Origin: Platynereis dumerilii
Taxonomy: Eukaryota > Annelida > Polychaeta > Phyllodocida > Nereididae
Reading direction: 5' to 3'
DNA: 64,000 bases
Assembly (NCBI GenBank): GCA_026936325.1
Contig: JAPTHN010000008.1
Coordinates: forward strand, 16,026,259 to 16,090,258
Part shown: positions 21,125 through 32,023 of the stretch, in pieces
How the letters are laid out: the number at the start of each line of letters is the position of its first letter
How positions within the stretch are numbered: position 1 is the first letter of the stretch
Notes under the pieces: generated by a model
Databases searched by the model: none
Told to the model about the DNA's origin: nothing
The model's input: only the letters and a program-made list of their open reading frames with translations
Translations under genes and position numbers: made by a program

Positions 21125-21599
21125 CCCGCCAAAGGAGATACCTGAGGTGACTACACTGAGTTGACTCACTATCTGATCAACCAGCTGGTCCTCTGATTCA
21201 CTAATACAACCAACTAACGGAAGTATGCTAGGATTTAACCTGTAACTGGAAATGACTTGGACTTACTAATTATTTCAATTCAAAGGGTCCTCGGAACAAG
21301 TCAACTTAACCAGGATAATTTTACGAACAAGGGTAAAACACTGGGGGACAATGTCAGAAGGGCCACCAATCAGAGACGGGGCCACAATGTAGACATGTCA
21401 ACCAACACCGGCTTTCCTACAAGTTCAACCTTCCTGTAGACTCACCAAGGGAAAGCAACTTTTAACATAAAGGCAGACATGACCTCAATCAGCATTGCAG
21501 CAATCACGCAGAATCACAATAAGTACAAGATGGAAACAGTGAATAAAATTAGTCACCTGTGGCTTGCACCAAATCCTAAATGGAACTAAGTCCCCAGCA

Positions 21600-21852
21600 T
21601 AGTCTTGAATCGAGTAAAGTCTTGAATCGCACAAGTTCCTGAATCACCAAAGCTTGAATGACCAAGTCTTGAAATGAGCAAAGTCTTGAAATGAGCAAAG
21701 TCTTGAATCACCAAGTCTTGAATCACCAAGTCTTGAAATGAGCAAAGTCTTGAATCACAAAGTCTTGAAATGAGCAAAGTCTTGAATCACCAAGTCTTGA
21801 AATGAGCGAAGTCTTGAATCACCAAGTCTTGAAATGAGCGAAGTCTTGAATC
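21600..21852. repeat. Tandem array of aagtcttgaa units in Gypsy leader
   Basis: About a dozen units alternate aagtcttgaatcacc and aagtcttgaaatgagc(a/g), with a basic period of 15-16 bp and a higher-order period of about 31 bp. Confidence 0.9.
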
Positions 21853-22053
21853 AAATCATTGATGTGCACACTGTGAAGGCCAGAAGCAATCTGAGATCCA
21901 AGAGCACTGGGCACAACTTCCCCAAAGGCACTGCTGGATCAGCAAAAGGGAACCCCAATTACTGCTGTGATCCAAAAGTTGAACCCTAATTGATTATGTA
22001 ATCAATTCCCATGCTTCCAAATTTAATCAAATTTTTACACAAACTATCCCAAC

Positions 22054-22152
22054 TTTCTCAAAATTCACACAATCTGTATGCCTTGGCGAATAGCCCAACC
22101 GTCAACAGTCTTTACGATAGGACAGGCTTGACTACCCCACCCGGCACTACAA
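22054..22152. repeat. Leader module, copy 3 (about 100 bp)
   Basis: Shares tgtatgccttggcgaa, gataggac and ccacccggcactaca with copies 1 and 2, but the central part is more diverged. Confidence 0.85.
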
Positions 22153-22741
22153 ATAAAAGTGAAAATTAAACTCAACCAGCCCAGACTAAATGGCCGCCAT
22201 GACAGCTGCCATATCCAGCCAAATATTCTACACCAAACAAAATTGTCAAAAAGTCACAAATAAACCATCAGCTACACCTCACCCCCACCAAAAATAGGAG
22301 AAAACCATATAGCCAACAAAACAAGCAGGATGACAATGACAGACAACTACCAGAAAGCAACTGTCACAACGAAATAAACCGTCTCACCAAACAAAGTGAA
22401 AAGGCCAGACAGCAAGCCCCCGAAGCAGACGGCCCGCCGAAAAAACGCCAACTTCCACAAAAATACGCAAAAGTTACAAAAAACAAGGCTACCACTCCAT
22501 AGCCAACAATATCGCGGACGGAATAAACCCGTGACCAGCCACTGTCACGTCCGAAACAAGCAAAAAAAGAGAGACACAACTCACGTCAATTTGAAGACCC
22601 GTCGGCCGCCATTACCATGTGGTCCAGCTCAGACCAGAGCAAAACGAAAAATCCCCACTTCTTGCCGAGAAACTGTCCAAAACGTCACACCAAAACGTCC
22701 CAGACGAACTTGACAACGATACCAAGCGAATTCCAGGCTCC

Positions 22742-22759
22742 GTTCACTTTCTGACACCA
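22742..22759 (-). other. Primer binding site, tRNA-Leu-like
   Basis: Just inside the 5' LTR the element strand reads tggtgtcagaaagtgaac. The first 11 bases fit the 3' end of animal tRNA-Leu (…ctgacacca). The match weakens after that. Confidence 0.6.
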
Positions 22760-22760
22760 C

Positions 22761-22917
22761 TGAAGTGAATGTTTAAAGCATGGGAAACCAGCGATGGGTC
22801 TTACCGTAGACGATGAGGAGTTGAATCTGAAGCGCTCCGAGGCGGTCGTCCGGAAGTAGTCCCCGCGCATGCGCAGTGCGCCACAGGTCGCCGCGCCCCT
22901 GGCGGCGATTTACCACA
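22761..22917 (-). repeat. Gypsy 5' LTR (element order)
   Basis: 157 bp; one difference from 6,191-6,347. Followed by the aaac target duplication at 22,918-22,921. Confidence 0.95.
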
Positions 22918-22921
22918 AAAC

Positions 22922-23700
22922 TTTGAGCTACATTAATGCTGGTAAAGTGTCTCACTGTGCCCCATGGGCGGGCCACAGTAAGACAGCAGGCGGGGCACAG
23001 TGAGACAGGGCATCTGCTACCATAATTGTCAACCCTCTGGGCCTTCTGAATTGTTCTATCATTGTTGCCACAAAAACTACAACACTCTAATAAAAGCAGC
23101 TGACTGGGTGATTTTTTAGGTCCCTTTTTTGGTATGGTTGGAAAAGTCATCGCACAGGACATACATGATATTGTTTATACTTGGTTTCAAGTGATCTTTT
23201 GTGTGTTTCTTTTCCAGTTTTCAGGAGATGGCATTCTATTTCGGCCTTTAAATTGTTAGAGTTCACCATGTGAATCGTGCTTGTTCTTTAACTAAAAGAT
23301 TTGAGTAATATTTCACCCTCTGACTCTTGTGGATTGAAAGGGAAAGTTATCTTTCCGTCAATGTGAGATCAAGCCAGTTTTTCTCAAGAAGCCTCTTGCC
23401 ACAGGGAGACTGGGAGAGGACTTGTCAAAGCTAAATAAATAGTAGTATGTTGTTTCCTGGCATCAGAGCCCTGCATAACTGCCCTGTGCAATGCTAGACT
23501 GGACTTGGCTGTGTCCGTTTTTCCGACATCATGGTCACTGCCCTGCCTTGCGTGGCATTGATTATTCAAATGAAAGTGTCAGAAATGTGAAGAAAGGAGA
23601 AGTTAAACTCAGTCGTAATTAAGTTCAATGCAGGCATACTTGCATCGGTTACAAAGTTGCTTAGCTCATTCTAGAACGTTTCGCAAGCATCTAGCTTTTT
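22922..23700. other. No gene seen; one solo copy of the 43-kb minisatellite unit
   Basis: Unassigned DNA flanking the Gypsy insertion. At about 23,258-23,304, agagttcaccatgtgaatc...ttctttaactaaaagat matches the unit of the minisatellite at 42,640-43,320, as a single stray copy. Confidence 0.5.
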
Positions 23701-24044
23701 CTTAAAGGTAAGATATATTCATTTTCTTGAAAGTAAGATATATTCATTTAAATGAAGGTAAGATAGATTTGTTTTCTTGAAGGTAACATGTTCATTTAAA
23801 TGAAGGTAAGATATATTCATTTTCTTGAAAGTAAGATATATTCATTTAAATGAAGGTAAGATAGATTTGTTTTCTTGAAGGTAACATATATTCATTTAAA
23901 TGAAGGTAAGGTACATTTATTTTCTTTAAAGTAAGATATAATCATATTCTTGAAAGTAAGATATATTCATTTTACTGAAGGTAAGATATATCCATTTTCT
24001 TGAAAGTAAGATATAATCATTTTATTTAAGGTAAGATATATTCA
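23701..24044. repeat. 25-bp minisatellite
   Basis: About 13-14 copies alternate between gaaggtaagatatattcatt + taaat and gaaagtaagatatattcatt + ttctt types, with a higher-order period of two units. Confidence 0.9.
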
Positions 24045-24269
24045 TATTCACTTAAACAGCAACACTGTTGCATCATGCAGTTTATGAAGTGTAGTGCATG
24101 GTGCCCAGTTTTTGTGAAATAGGGTTGACATTTTCGTATTGACCTCTGTCCATGACTCCTGTCTTCAGCCACATCTGATTTTGTGCTGGAGCAGATATTG
24201 CAGTGTCTGGTGATCAGATAATAACTGTGCCTGTTGTTCTTGTTGTGTAATGAGTATGCAATGAAACTT

Positions 24270-25456
24270 GACTTTGTTTTTAATACATCATTATTAAGTC
24301 ATCTGTACATATCTCATTTAACATTGTAAATAACCATCTTTTTCATTGTTTGTCGATTACAAGCACTTGTGCTTATTAGGGTGCATCGTCTGCCCCTATA
24401 TCTTCGAAACATCATGCACTTTTGCATGATTGTACCCTTGTATCATAAAAGAAGCCCTGCAAAATTTTAGGAAAAAATTCTAATGACAAAGGGTGGCACA
24501 ACGGTCTTGAAATTTCAGTATTAGGTCATATTTTAGCGATTCGCGGTTATGAATAATATTGTCAATTTTGAATGAAATGATTTTTGAATGGCACAGTTAG
24601 ATTCCTTAGAAAGAGAGCTTTAATTTGAATACCAACATTAATGGTTTCCATTCAGTAGAAGTCAAAATTGAGTGGAGATATTTTCTTTTTTATTGGGTAA
24701 AATGTGATAAATCAAAAAAAGGATGTTAATCTGACTTTGGGAAGTCAAAGAAGTCTACAAAGTGGAAATATGGTCCACTACATTATCTGATAAAACCTTG
24801 ATTGCATTATGATGTAGTTTGAAGAAAAGGATATGCAGAACGGTGTCTCAATGAACTGTTGTATTTCTCATGTTTACATGTAATTTATGAAAATTCGCGC
24901 ATTTGAATTTGATGAATAACTATCTAGAAAAAAATTTCAATTTCCTACTTTCTTGAGCATAGTGTTCTTTATGTTTTATTCTAACGATGATGTCAAAGTT
25001 GCGCAGAAGTTGATCTTTTAAGTTGATTTTTCCAAAAATTTTGTCATAATAGTCAGAAACTTTCGGCTTTCCAAAAAACTTAGACATGAGAAATTTTTAG
25101 AAGTATAGCTTTCTACCATTCAAATTAAAGAGAATTTTCTTCTGAGAATAATGGTATATGAATTGAACTCATACAACCAACCATAAGCTAGATATTTCTA
25201 ACCGCGACTTTTCAAAGAATCATTTTTTGACAATTTTGGACTCAACTTTGACACAAAAGTGCCACCCTAAAGCCACATCGGATCTTATTGAAATTTTGCA
25301 GAATGTGTTTCTATGGGCAAAGGTACAATATGGCAAAAGTGCAAATGAATATTTCAATTTTTTCATTTTTAGGGGGCAGACGATGCACCCTAGTGCTTAT
25401 GTTATCCTGTTTTATATTTTACTCGACGTTAAATAAAGTTTTACTTACTTACTTAT
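24270..25456 (+). mobile_element. LINE/retroposon 3' tail split by a miniature transposon
   Basis: At 25,391-25,456 the sequence tactcgacgttaaataaag runs into an (actt)n end, a non-LTR retroposon 3' terminus. The matching upstream 3' untranslated part lies at about 24,270-24,378. Between them sits the TA-flanked element 24,379-25,390. Confidence 0.5.
24379..25390. mobile_element. TA-flanked inverted-repeat element (MITE-like), 1,012 bp
   Basis: Ends gggtgcatcgtctgcccc and its exact inverse, with TA on both sides, as for Tc1/mariner-type target duplications. The inner sequence continues as long imperfect inverted repeats. It shares internal motifs (gccaccctaaa; a gagctt...gaatacc...cattaat core; ttcgcggtt) with the element at 41,512. 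No transposase ORF. Confidence 0.8.
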
Positions 25457-26865
25457 GAAAAGCAGGGGTCAGCCTCTTCATGGGCTGACCGAAGATCCTC
25501 TAGGTCTTTAACTGTTCGATGAAATTCTTACAATCTGATCCTTTATAAATACCACAGAAATCCAACTGTGACACAGGAAGCTGTAAAGGTCCGACTTGTT
25601 TCTTGAATTTGATATAATTTTCCCCGCAGTTTGGGCAGTGAGTGTTGTTTTTTGCAATCATGACTTCTGGGCCAGTAATGGAGTGAGGTGTTTATTCTGC
25701 CATTTTCATGTGATTTTATGGATAGTGTAGCTTCATATATGTCAAAATAAAACGCAACATTATTTTTCTCAAAAGTTTGTGGTCAAAGATGCTGAAACTT
25801 AATGTTCTGACAATGCCATGCAGGTCCTGAAATCGGAATTGTGGCTGAAGACTGGTGTCAGGGACAGCAGTAGATGCATGAATATCAGCATGCATCATTG
25901 TACAAAATGTGGGCTGCACCCAAGTTAGCTGATATTACCAGTTAATGCACTCAAGTTATTCAACAGTGACAGCATGCAGTTAAATTAAAACTTCAATGTA
26001 GTTAGTGAAACGCTATAAAGGGGATGTGGTCTCACAACCTTATTTCATCATTACGCCTTGCCTCCGACAGATGGTCAATGGCTCATATCAGCTGAAATAG
26101 CTGTAGAGCCAGTAACATTGGCATATTTGGAGATCAGTCTGGCTCACTTGTGGGACAATGCATGAGTAACTCCACATATGATTGATAGCAATTGAACATT
26201 TTATGACTCCACTTTAAGACAGCAAATCTGTCACAGACATCAACACTATTTTTTCGTTATCATCACTTCAGTCAACAGCAAGCCAGAAACGATACTCTTT
26301 GCCAGATGAACCGCATACAAAAGAGTATATATACACATTTTTATTCCATCACAAGGCCATGAATGTAACATAACTGGCAAGCTGAGAATAATGGGCAGTT
26401 TTTGCACTTTAAAGCATGTTGATATCTGCATTAGAACTGAAGTTATGGAAAGATTTGTAATTATGCCCGGCTGAAAATGAAGTGAATTTCGCATGAAAAA
26501 TGACTATAAATTCCTTATAAATCACAAAAGGAAGAAACAGTAACATTTTTCAGTTTAGTGATATGTAAACAATTATTCTGCACATATCTGAACCAATTTC
26601 ATTTTGATCCAGTCACTATTAGGCCCTCAAAACTCAATATTTTCATTAAATTTTGTCCGTAACCGAACATATGGCCGCATTACCGGATTATGCGCCACAG
26701 TAGATGAGTAAACTCACCCTGGCCATATGCAGGCTGGGGTACCCTAACATCATCAAGTGTCAAACTAAATTTACTCAGGGGTGTTTACTGGAACTTTTTC
26801 CAAGCCTCTTTTGAGAATTGGCTTCTGGACTACTATACTTTTTGAAATAATTAAAAAAATATAAA
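25457..26865. other. No gene recognised
   Basis: AT-rich DNA; short open frames only, none with a recognisable domain. atgtcaaaataaaacgcaac at about 25,740 resembles a transposon end, but no partner was found. Confidence 0.4.
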
Positions 26866-27340
26866 AATTATTCCGGCCCAAAACTCAGTCTCCATTGCAT
26901 GTGCAAGGATGAAATTTGGTACAGATGTGGCCTATATGGTCTAGTTGTGCCTTTTGATGGTCTCATTGATAGATATTCTATACTTTTTCTAAAAATGAGG
27001 AAAAATAGAAAAATATGTATTTTTTGGTTTTCGGGCTAAGACTCTGTCAATATTGAATGTAAATGGATAAAGTTACATTCACATATAGCCCATATGGTCT
27101 AGTTGTGCCATTTGAAAGGTCTGTGGAAAATATTAAATGCTTTTTGAAATATTGAAAAAAAAAAACCAGAAAAAAAAAAAAAAAATTGTTTCTGGCCCAA
27201 GACTCGGTCACTATATCTTTGTACATGGATAAAGTTTTGTACACATATGACTTATGTGGTCTAGTTGTGCCTTTTCATGGTCTGACTGATACATAGAAAT
27301 ACTTTTTGTAATATTGAGAACAAATTTTAAAAACACTTTT
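26866..27340. repeat. Three diverged copies of a 160-bp tandem repeat
   Basis: Units begin near 26,875, 27,035 and 27,194 with variants of ggcccaagactcngtc. Each contains a tatggtctagttgtgcc block (about 26,934, 27,095, 27,255) and ends in A-rich sequence after actttttgaaatattga-like text. Confidence 0.85.
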
Positions 27341-27738
27341 TTCTAAAACTTGCTTTTTGATGTGTATTTAACACTTTTTGAATGATTGGAAAAACTTGAG
27401 AAAAATATAACGGTCGAGTCATGGCCTTCTATTATCTCTATTTGCCTGCTGCCCTGACACCTGCCCATGTGCTTGCTAGGGTTTGTAAAAGCAGGGAAAG
27501 GCCTTATTAGACTAATTGACTCATATTATGGTACGGTTTTATGCATGTAAAAAGTATAGGTTATGAGCAGTCGGTTGGAAACCAAAAAATATAAAGCTAC
27601 TATTGCATACCTATAATATATGCAATTTGGTAAACGTACCAATTTTATGGTGTAATTGTAATCTTCTAAAGGTGTTATTCGCTGAAGGTTTGCTGTAGAC
27701 AAATGTATGAAGTGAACATGACTGTGTTTTACAATATA

Positions 27739-28414
27739 CACTGAAAGACAAAAGTTATGCATATGTTGTGCATTCAAGAACCTCATCTGTGTGCTCAATA
27801 TAAGGTTCTACCAAACGCATGCTTTACATAAAATAAACCATAAAGTCTAAAGATAATGGTCTTGGGGTTCATTCGAAGGTTGAGATGTCCTCTCATCTTT
27901 AGCATCTCCTACAACATCCAGAAACATGCCTTCATTACAATGGAGGGTATCTTGAGTTCCGGTTGTTTTTCTGGGTCCAACACCTCTTTGTTTATTCCTT
28001 GTCTACCCTATCTCCCTGTAACAGGCAGCTTTCTTTGATAAACTTGACAGATGAACATCATACACTCTACAAAATTAAGCTGGGTTTTCACACCTGCACT
28101 ATTCCAATAGATTCATCCCTGTCATATTCTGTAATTGGGGACACAATAAATTCAGTTGTAAAAGAATTGTGTGCTTGCATGTTTAAGGATTCATTTAAGC
28201 TAACATGAAACTGCATACCTGCAAATGGTATGGGTCAACAGCAAAACTGTGTTTTCTGAAAACTCCATTTTTAAAAACGAAAATGTTTTCCAGTTCAGTG
28301 ATTTATTGTTTGTGACCCTGTTTTCGGGGGTCTTACTCCGTGGAACCATCATATTGAGCATACCCCTCGAACATCTTGCACTGCCAACATATGCATAACT
28401 TTTGTCTTTCAGTT
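27739..28414. mobile_element. Tc1-like miniature element, 676 bp
   Basis: Terminal inverted repeats cactgaaagacaaaagttat and its inverse near 28,414, flanked by TA on both sides. The outer motif matches common Tc1-like termini. No transposase; the short open frames inside are not convincing. Confidence 0.8.
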
Positions 28415-28689
28415 TAGTGCAAATCTGTTGCCAGAGGCTTCTCATAACATGTTCTGACGTGGAGGTAATATGTATTCATGAACTATTAGCAATGCATTGG
28501 ATACAAATTTGAATTTGAATGTTCTTCATATAATCAGAAATCAAAAATGTAACTGATCCATTTGCATAATTACACAGATTGATGTCAATGGCAGGCCAGG
28601 ATTTAATCTGTACATTATGTGTGTGTATTAAAAAAATGTATGCAGAAAATACTATTGAATATTACAATAACATGTCAAAAGCATATATA

Positions 28690-29300
28690 TTATGTATGTA
28701 TGTAAGTTTATTGACAAAAGGGAGACATTTGTCCATTAAATTGAAAATGATGTTAGGCTAGACATAATAAAATGAAATGATACAATTAACTGATAGTACA
28801 AAATCGAAAACTATTGAAAAACAGTTATAAATTTATGGCAAAATGATACAAATTCTCTGCATAAATGAGCATCACAGCTCATGAAGTTTTCAAGTGAGGT
28901 GTAGTTCAGATGGTTATAATCATTTCTATATTGGAATGTAAAGTCACAGGTGCACAGAATATGGTCTTCGTTTTGAATTGACGAATTGTCACATGGGCAG
29001 ACTCGTTCGTTTACTTCTGTTCTAGACCATCGTCCAGTTTCTATTTTCAGCTTGTGGGATCCGAGACAAATGCGAGTGACACTTATCCTTGCATATTCTG
29101 GGATGTTATCCGAATATTACATGGGATGGTGATCAAAACTTGGGTTGCACTCTATGTATCTTTCCGTCTTGACGAAGGAGAGTTTTGAACCGTGTTTCTC
29201 ACTATTTGCATTTCTTGCTTGATATAGTCCGTTTCTAATGATAACTCTTTGATGTAGGTGTCCATATAGCTTAATTGCTGCCTGTTGCTGATTCTATAGC
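28690..29300 (-). mobile_element. LINE fragment, C-terminal RT end
   Basis: Minus-strand translation gives ERVCPCDNSSIQNEDHILC followed by TCDFTFQYRND (about 28,910-29,010), then SLENFMSCDAHLCREFVSF. This is the C-terminal Cys/His segment of L2/CR1-like ORF2 proteins. 5'-truncated with frame changes. Confidence 0.65.
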
Positions 29301-29341
29301 AAAAACAAAAAACTGTTTTACTCACTGTAAAGTAACAACCA

Positions 29342-29478
29342 CACTCTAAAAAATTTCAGACAAAATTGGTTTTTTAGATTCAAAATGGTTTTTTGGAAAA
29401 CCAAATTTCAATGCAAAAAACCAAAATGGATTTTTTTAAATCTAAAAAACCAATTTTGTCCCGACATTTTTTAGAGTG
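29342..29478. mobile_element. 137-bp foldback element
   Basis: Arms of about 39 bp start cactctaaaaaatttcagac and end with the inverse (gtcccgacattttttagagtg). The interior is also A/T-rich and partly self-complementary. It can fold as one long hairpin. Confidence 0.75.
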
Positions 29479-30162
29479 CAGATTTTGTGATATCTGTGTT
29501 GCCTTAGGTAGGTACTTAGATGAAATGATGACTTCTTTAGGATTTACCACGTTTTCCAATCAAGATTTCTTGAAAACTCACTTCAGTCGTCCACACCACT
29601 TCTCGCCTTTTTAAAACACCAGGGGGCATTCACACTGTCCTCTTGTTGGTCTCATGTCACAAGGCCGTACAATTTGCGTTACATGGTGGTTTTGGACCAA
29701 ACATTTTTTTCATAAAAAAAGTCTAAATTAGGTCTAAAATATCCTATTCAAACCAAAAACCAGTGTAATTTCACAAACATTTGGGGTGTTCGTCTTATTA
29801 TTTGATTTTATTCACCATACAAATCAATGGAAAGCTCAAACTTTAAAGGCATTTTCCTCAAAAATGACTATATTTCAGTAACATTACTGTAAAGTACTAA
29901 TTACTCTTTGTGTCCTCATTAAATTTTCACTGAAGTTAGTTGAGAAGATTGTCCTACTAATCAGAGCTACAAAGAATACGTTCTCTTCTCCTAAAGACTT
30001 TATATACGTCAATGAATTTATGTTACTGTGACAGAGAAAAACCTTTCTCAGGCATCATGTTTAAACTGTGCCAGAAGCCTGATTTTTGTCAAAATCTCAA
30101 GTAAAATGTTTAAAAACATTACCAAGACACATGAGAACAATTCTGATATTGCAAATAAGATA
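29479..30162. other. No gene recognised
   Basis: Unassigned AT-rich DNA. Confidence 0.4.
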
Positions 30163-30753
30163 GAGTAGCACGGGGCATGCAGCCCCCCTTAACTTTGAGG
30201 TGCGATTTGACCTACTTTCTGTGGTCGATTTTTAAATGCTTAAGTTGTCAGGAAGGGATCACTTGACTCTACTTATAACTTGTGAAACAAATGTCTACCA
30301 ATTTTAAAAAAGGAGTTACGGCCCTTTTTGTAAAAAAATTAAAATGGCCTTCTTACCCCACCCATCGGGCAAGAAGCCCCCCTATTATAATCCTTTGGCA
30401 ATTTTTTTTGTGAGTGCATTCAGCTGAAATGCAAAAAATAAGATCCAAATTATATTTATTTTATGGTCATAAAGTGAAGCAATGCAGATATCCATCACAC
30501 TTTTAAAAATTTCCAAAGTTATTTCTGACAACCACTTTCAAAGAATTAATCAAAGTTACAAAAGCCATGCACCTTTTTTTGTTTCTTTAACTACTTCTAT
30601 GGTTTGGTGCTGTTTGCCCTGAAAATTTTTGACGTAACCTAAAAAGCCTCTAGCTTCAATCCTATCAATAAGAAAAAGCACCAAAAATGTAAGTTTAGAT
30701 ATAACCCTGGGGGGGCTTCTCACCTTACCCGGGCTTCTTGCCCCGACCCACTC
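30163..30753. mobile_element. TA-flanked inverted-repeat element, 591 bp
   Basis: The left end gagtagcacggggcatgcag and the right end ttgccccgacccactc are imperfect inverted repeats bordered by TA. Repeated gcaagaagcccccc-type blocks lie near both ends and at about 30,368. Non-autonomous. Confidence 0.6.
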
Positions 30754-32023
30754 TATTATAAGATATTTACACGACATGTTGCAAATATATCTTATATCAG
30801 TTAATGTCTGGACAATAAAAATAAAATGGACAATAATGAAATTCCTATAAACATATATTTAGATTTATCAAAAGCTTTTGATACACTGGACCATTCAATA
30901 TTACTAGAAAAATTAAAATTCTATGGCATTAAAGACACAGCATTAAGTCTTTTAAAAAGTTATCTCTCAAATAGGTATCAGTATGTTGAATTCAATGGTA
31001 ATAAATCAGACCTACTTCCTATTACAACTGGTGTACCACAAGGGTCTATATTGGGCCCTCTTCTATTTATTATATACGTAAATGACATGGCCAACGCTTC
31101 TCATATTTTTTATCCTATAACCTACGCAGACGACACCACATTAATCACAACAATAAAAGTGATAAAACTGATTGATCCAATAAAAAATTCAAATGAACTC
31201 AACAGCAATGAATTAATGAAGGTCAGCAGCTGGCTAGAGATAAACAAATTATCATTAAATTGTAAAAAAACTAAAGCAATGCTATTCCGAACACACCAGC
31301 GTAAAATCGATACCCCAAAAATAAAAATAAATGGCAAGAATATCGAATTTGTTAAAACTTTCAACTTTTCGGGAATTACACTGGATTAAAATCTCAGCAG
31401 GAGAGCACATTCTGATTACTTAACAAAGAAGATATCAAAAACAATAGGTATCTTAAATAGACTTAAAAACTTTCTACCACTTCAAGCCATGCTTTGTATA
31501 TATAACTCTTTGATGCTATCACATCTCAACTATTGTGTCTTTCTTTGGGGTATGAGACATAGGCAATTAGAAATCCTACAGAAAAAGGCAGTTCCAACCT
31601 TAGCAGGAGCAGATATAATGCACATACTAGTGTAATTTTTAAGAGTTTGGGAATACTTAAATTTAGAGACATATGCACACTACATGACTATAAACTGTGT
31701 TACAAGTTTTTTGACTCCTTACTTCCCGAATCACTGCTGGGCTGCCTTGCACTGAATGAGGGATCTCCACCCAGGTATGTAACCAGATCCTATGATAGTC
31801 AGTCCTTACCTTTACCTAGGGTAAAGCATGAATTTGCCAAACAGAGTATAACATATAGATTACCATTACAACATAATGACATGACTGAATTAATTAGACT
31901 AAAAATTTTCACTCACAGTTTCATTGGTTTAAAATTATATGTTAAAAATTGTCTTATCAAAAACTATGAAACAAATTGTAATAACGATAACTGTTATATT
32001 TGTTCACAAAATATGATATAATT

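Larger units (their letters stand above)
19860..22741 (-). other. Gypsy 5' leader (2.9 kb, repeat-rich)
   Basis: Between the primer binding site and gag lies an unusually long leader with no supported protein. It holds three dispersed 103-bp modules (20,738; 21,022; 22,054), a local tandem array (20,567-20,712) and a second array (21,600-21,852). Such a leader may carry dimerisation, packaging or translation signals. Confidence 0.7.
6191..22917 (-). mobile_element. Ty3/Gypsy LTR retrotransposon, 16.7 kb, carrying a TatD-nuclease third ORF
   Basis: A long element on the minus strand bounded by two 157-bp LTRs (22,761-22,917 is 5', 6,191-6,347 is 3' in element order) that start TG and end CA. 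The 4-bp target duplication aaac lies at 6,187-6,190 and 22,918-22,921. In element order it has: LTR, primer binding site, 2.9-kb leader, gag, pol (protease, reverse transcriptase, RNase H, integrase in that order, which defines Ty3/Gypsy), a 2.4-kb non-coding stretch, a TatD-domain ORF, 1.4 kb with short repeats, polypurine tract, LTR. The LTRs differ at a single site, so insertion looks recent. The layout looks nearly whole, with perhaps one or two breaks. The length is about two to three times that of an ordinary Gypsy element. Confidence 0.95.

Noticed and set aside
22396-22713. 105-codon plus-strand frame in the Gypsy leader
   Set aside because: Lysine/threonine-rich with no domain, on the antisense strand of the element leader; likely chance.
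23701-24044. CRISPR-like regular repeats
   Set aside because: Units are directly tandem with no unique spacers in a eukaryotic context; it is a minisatellite.
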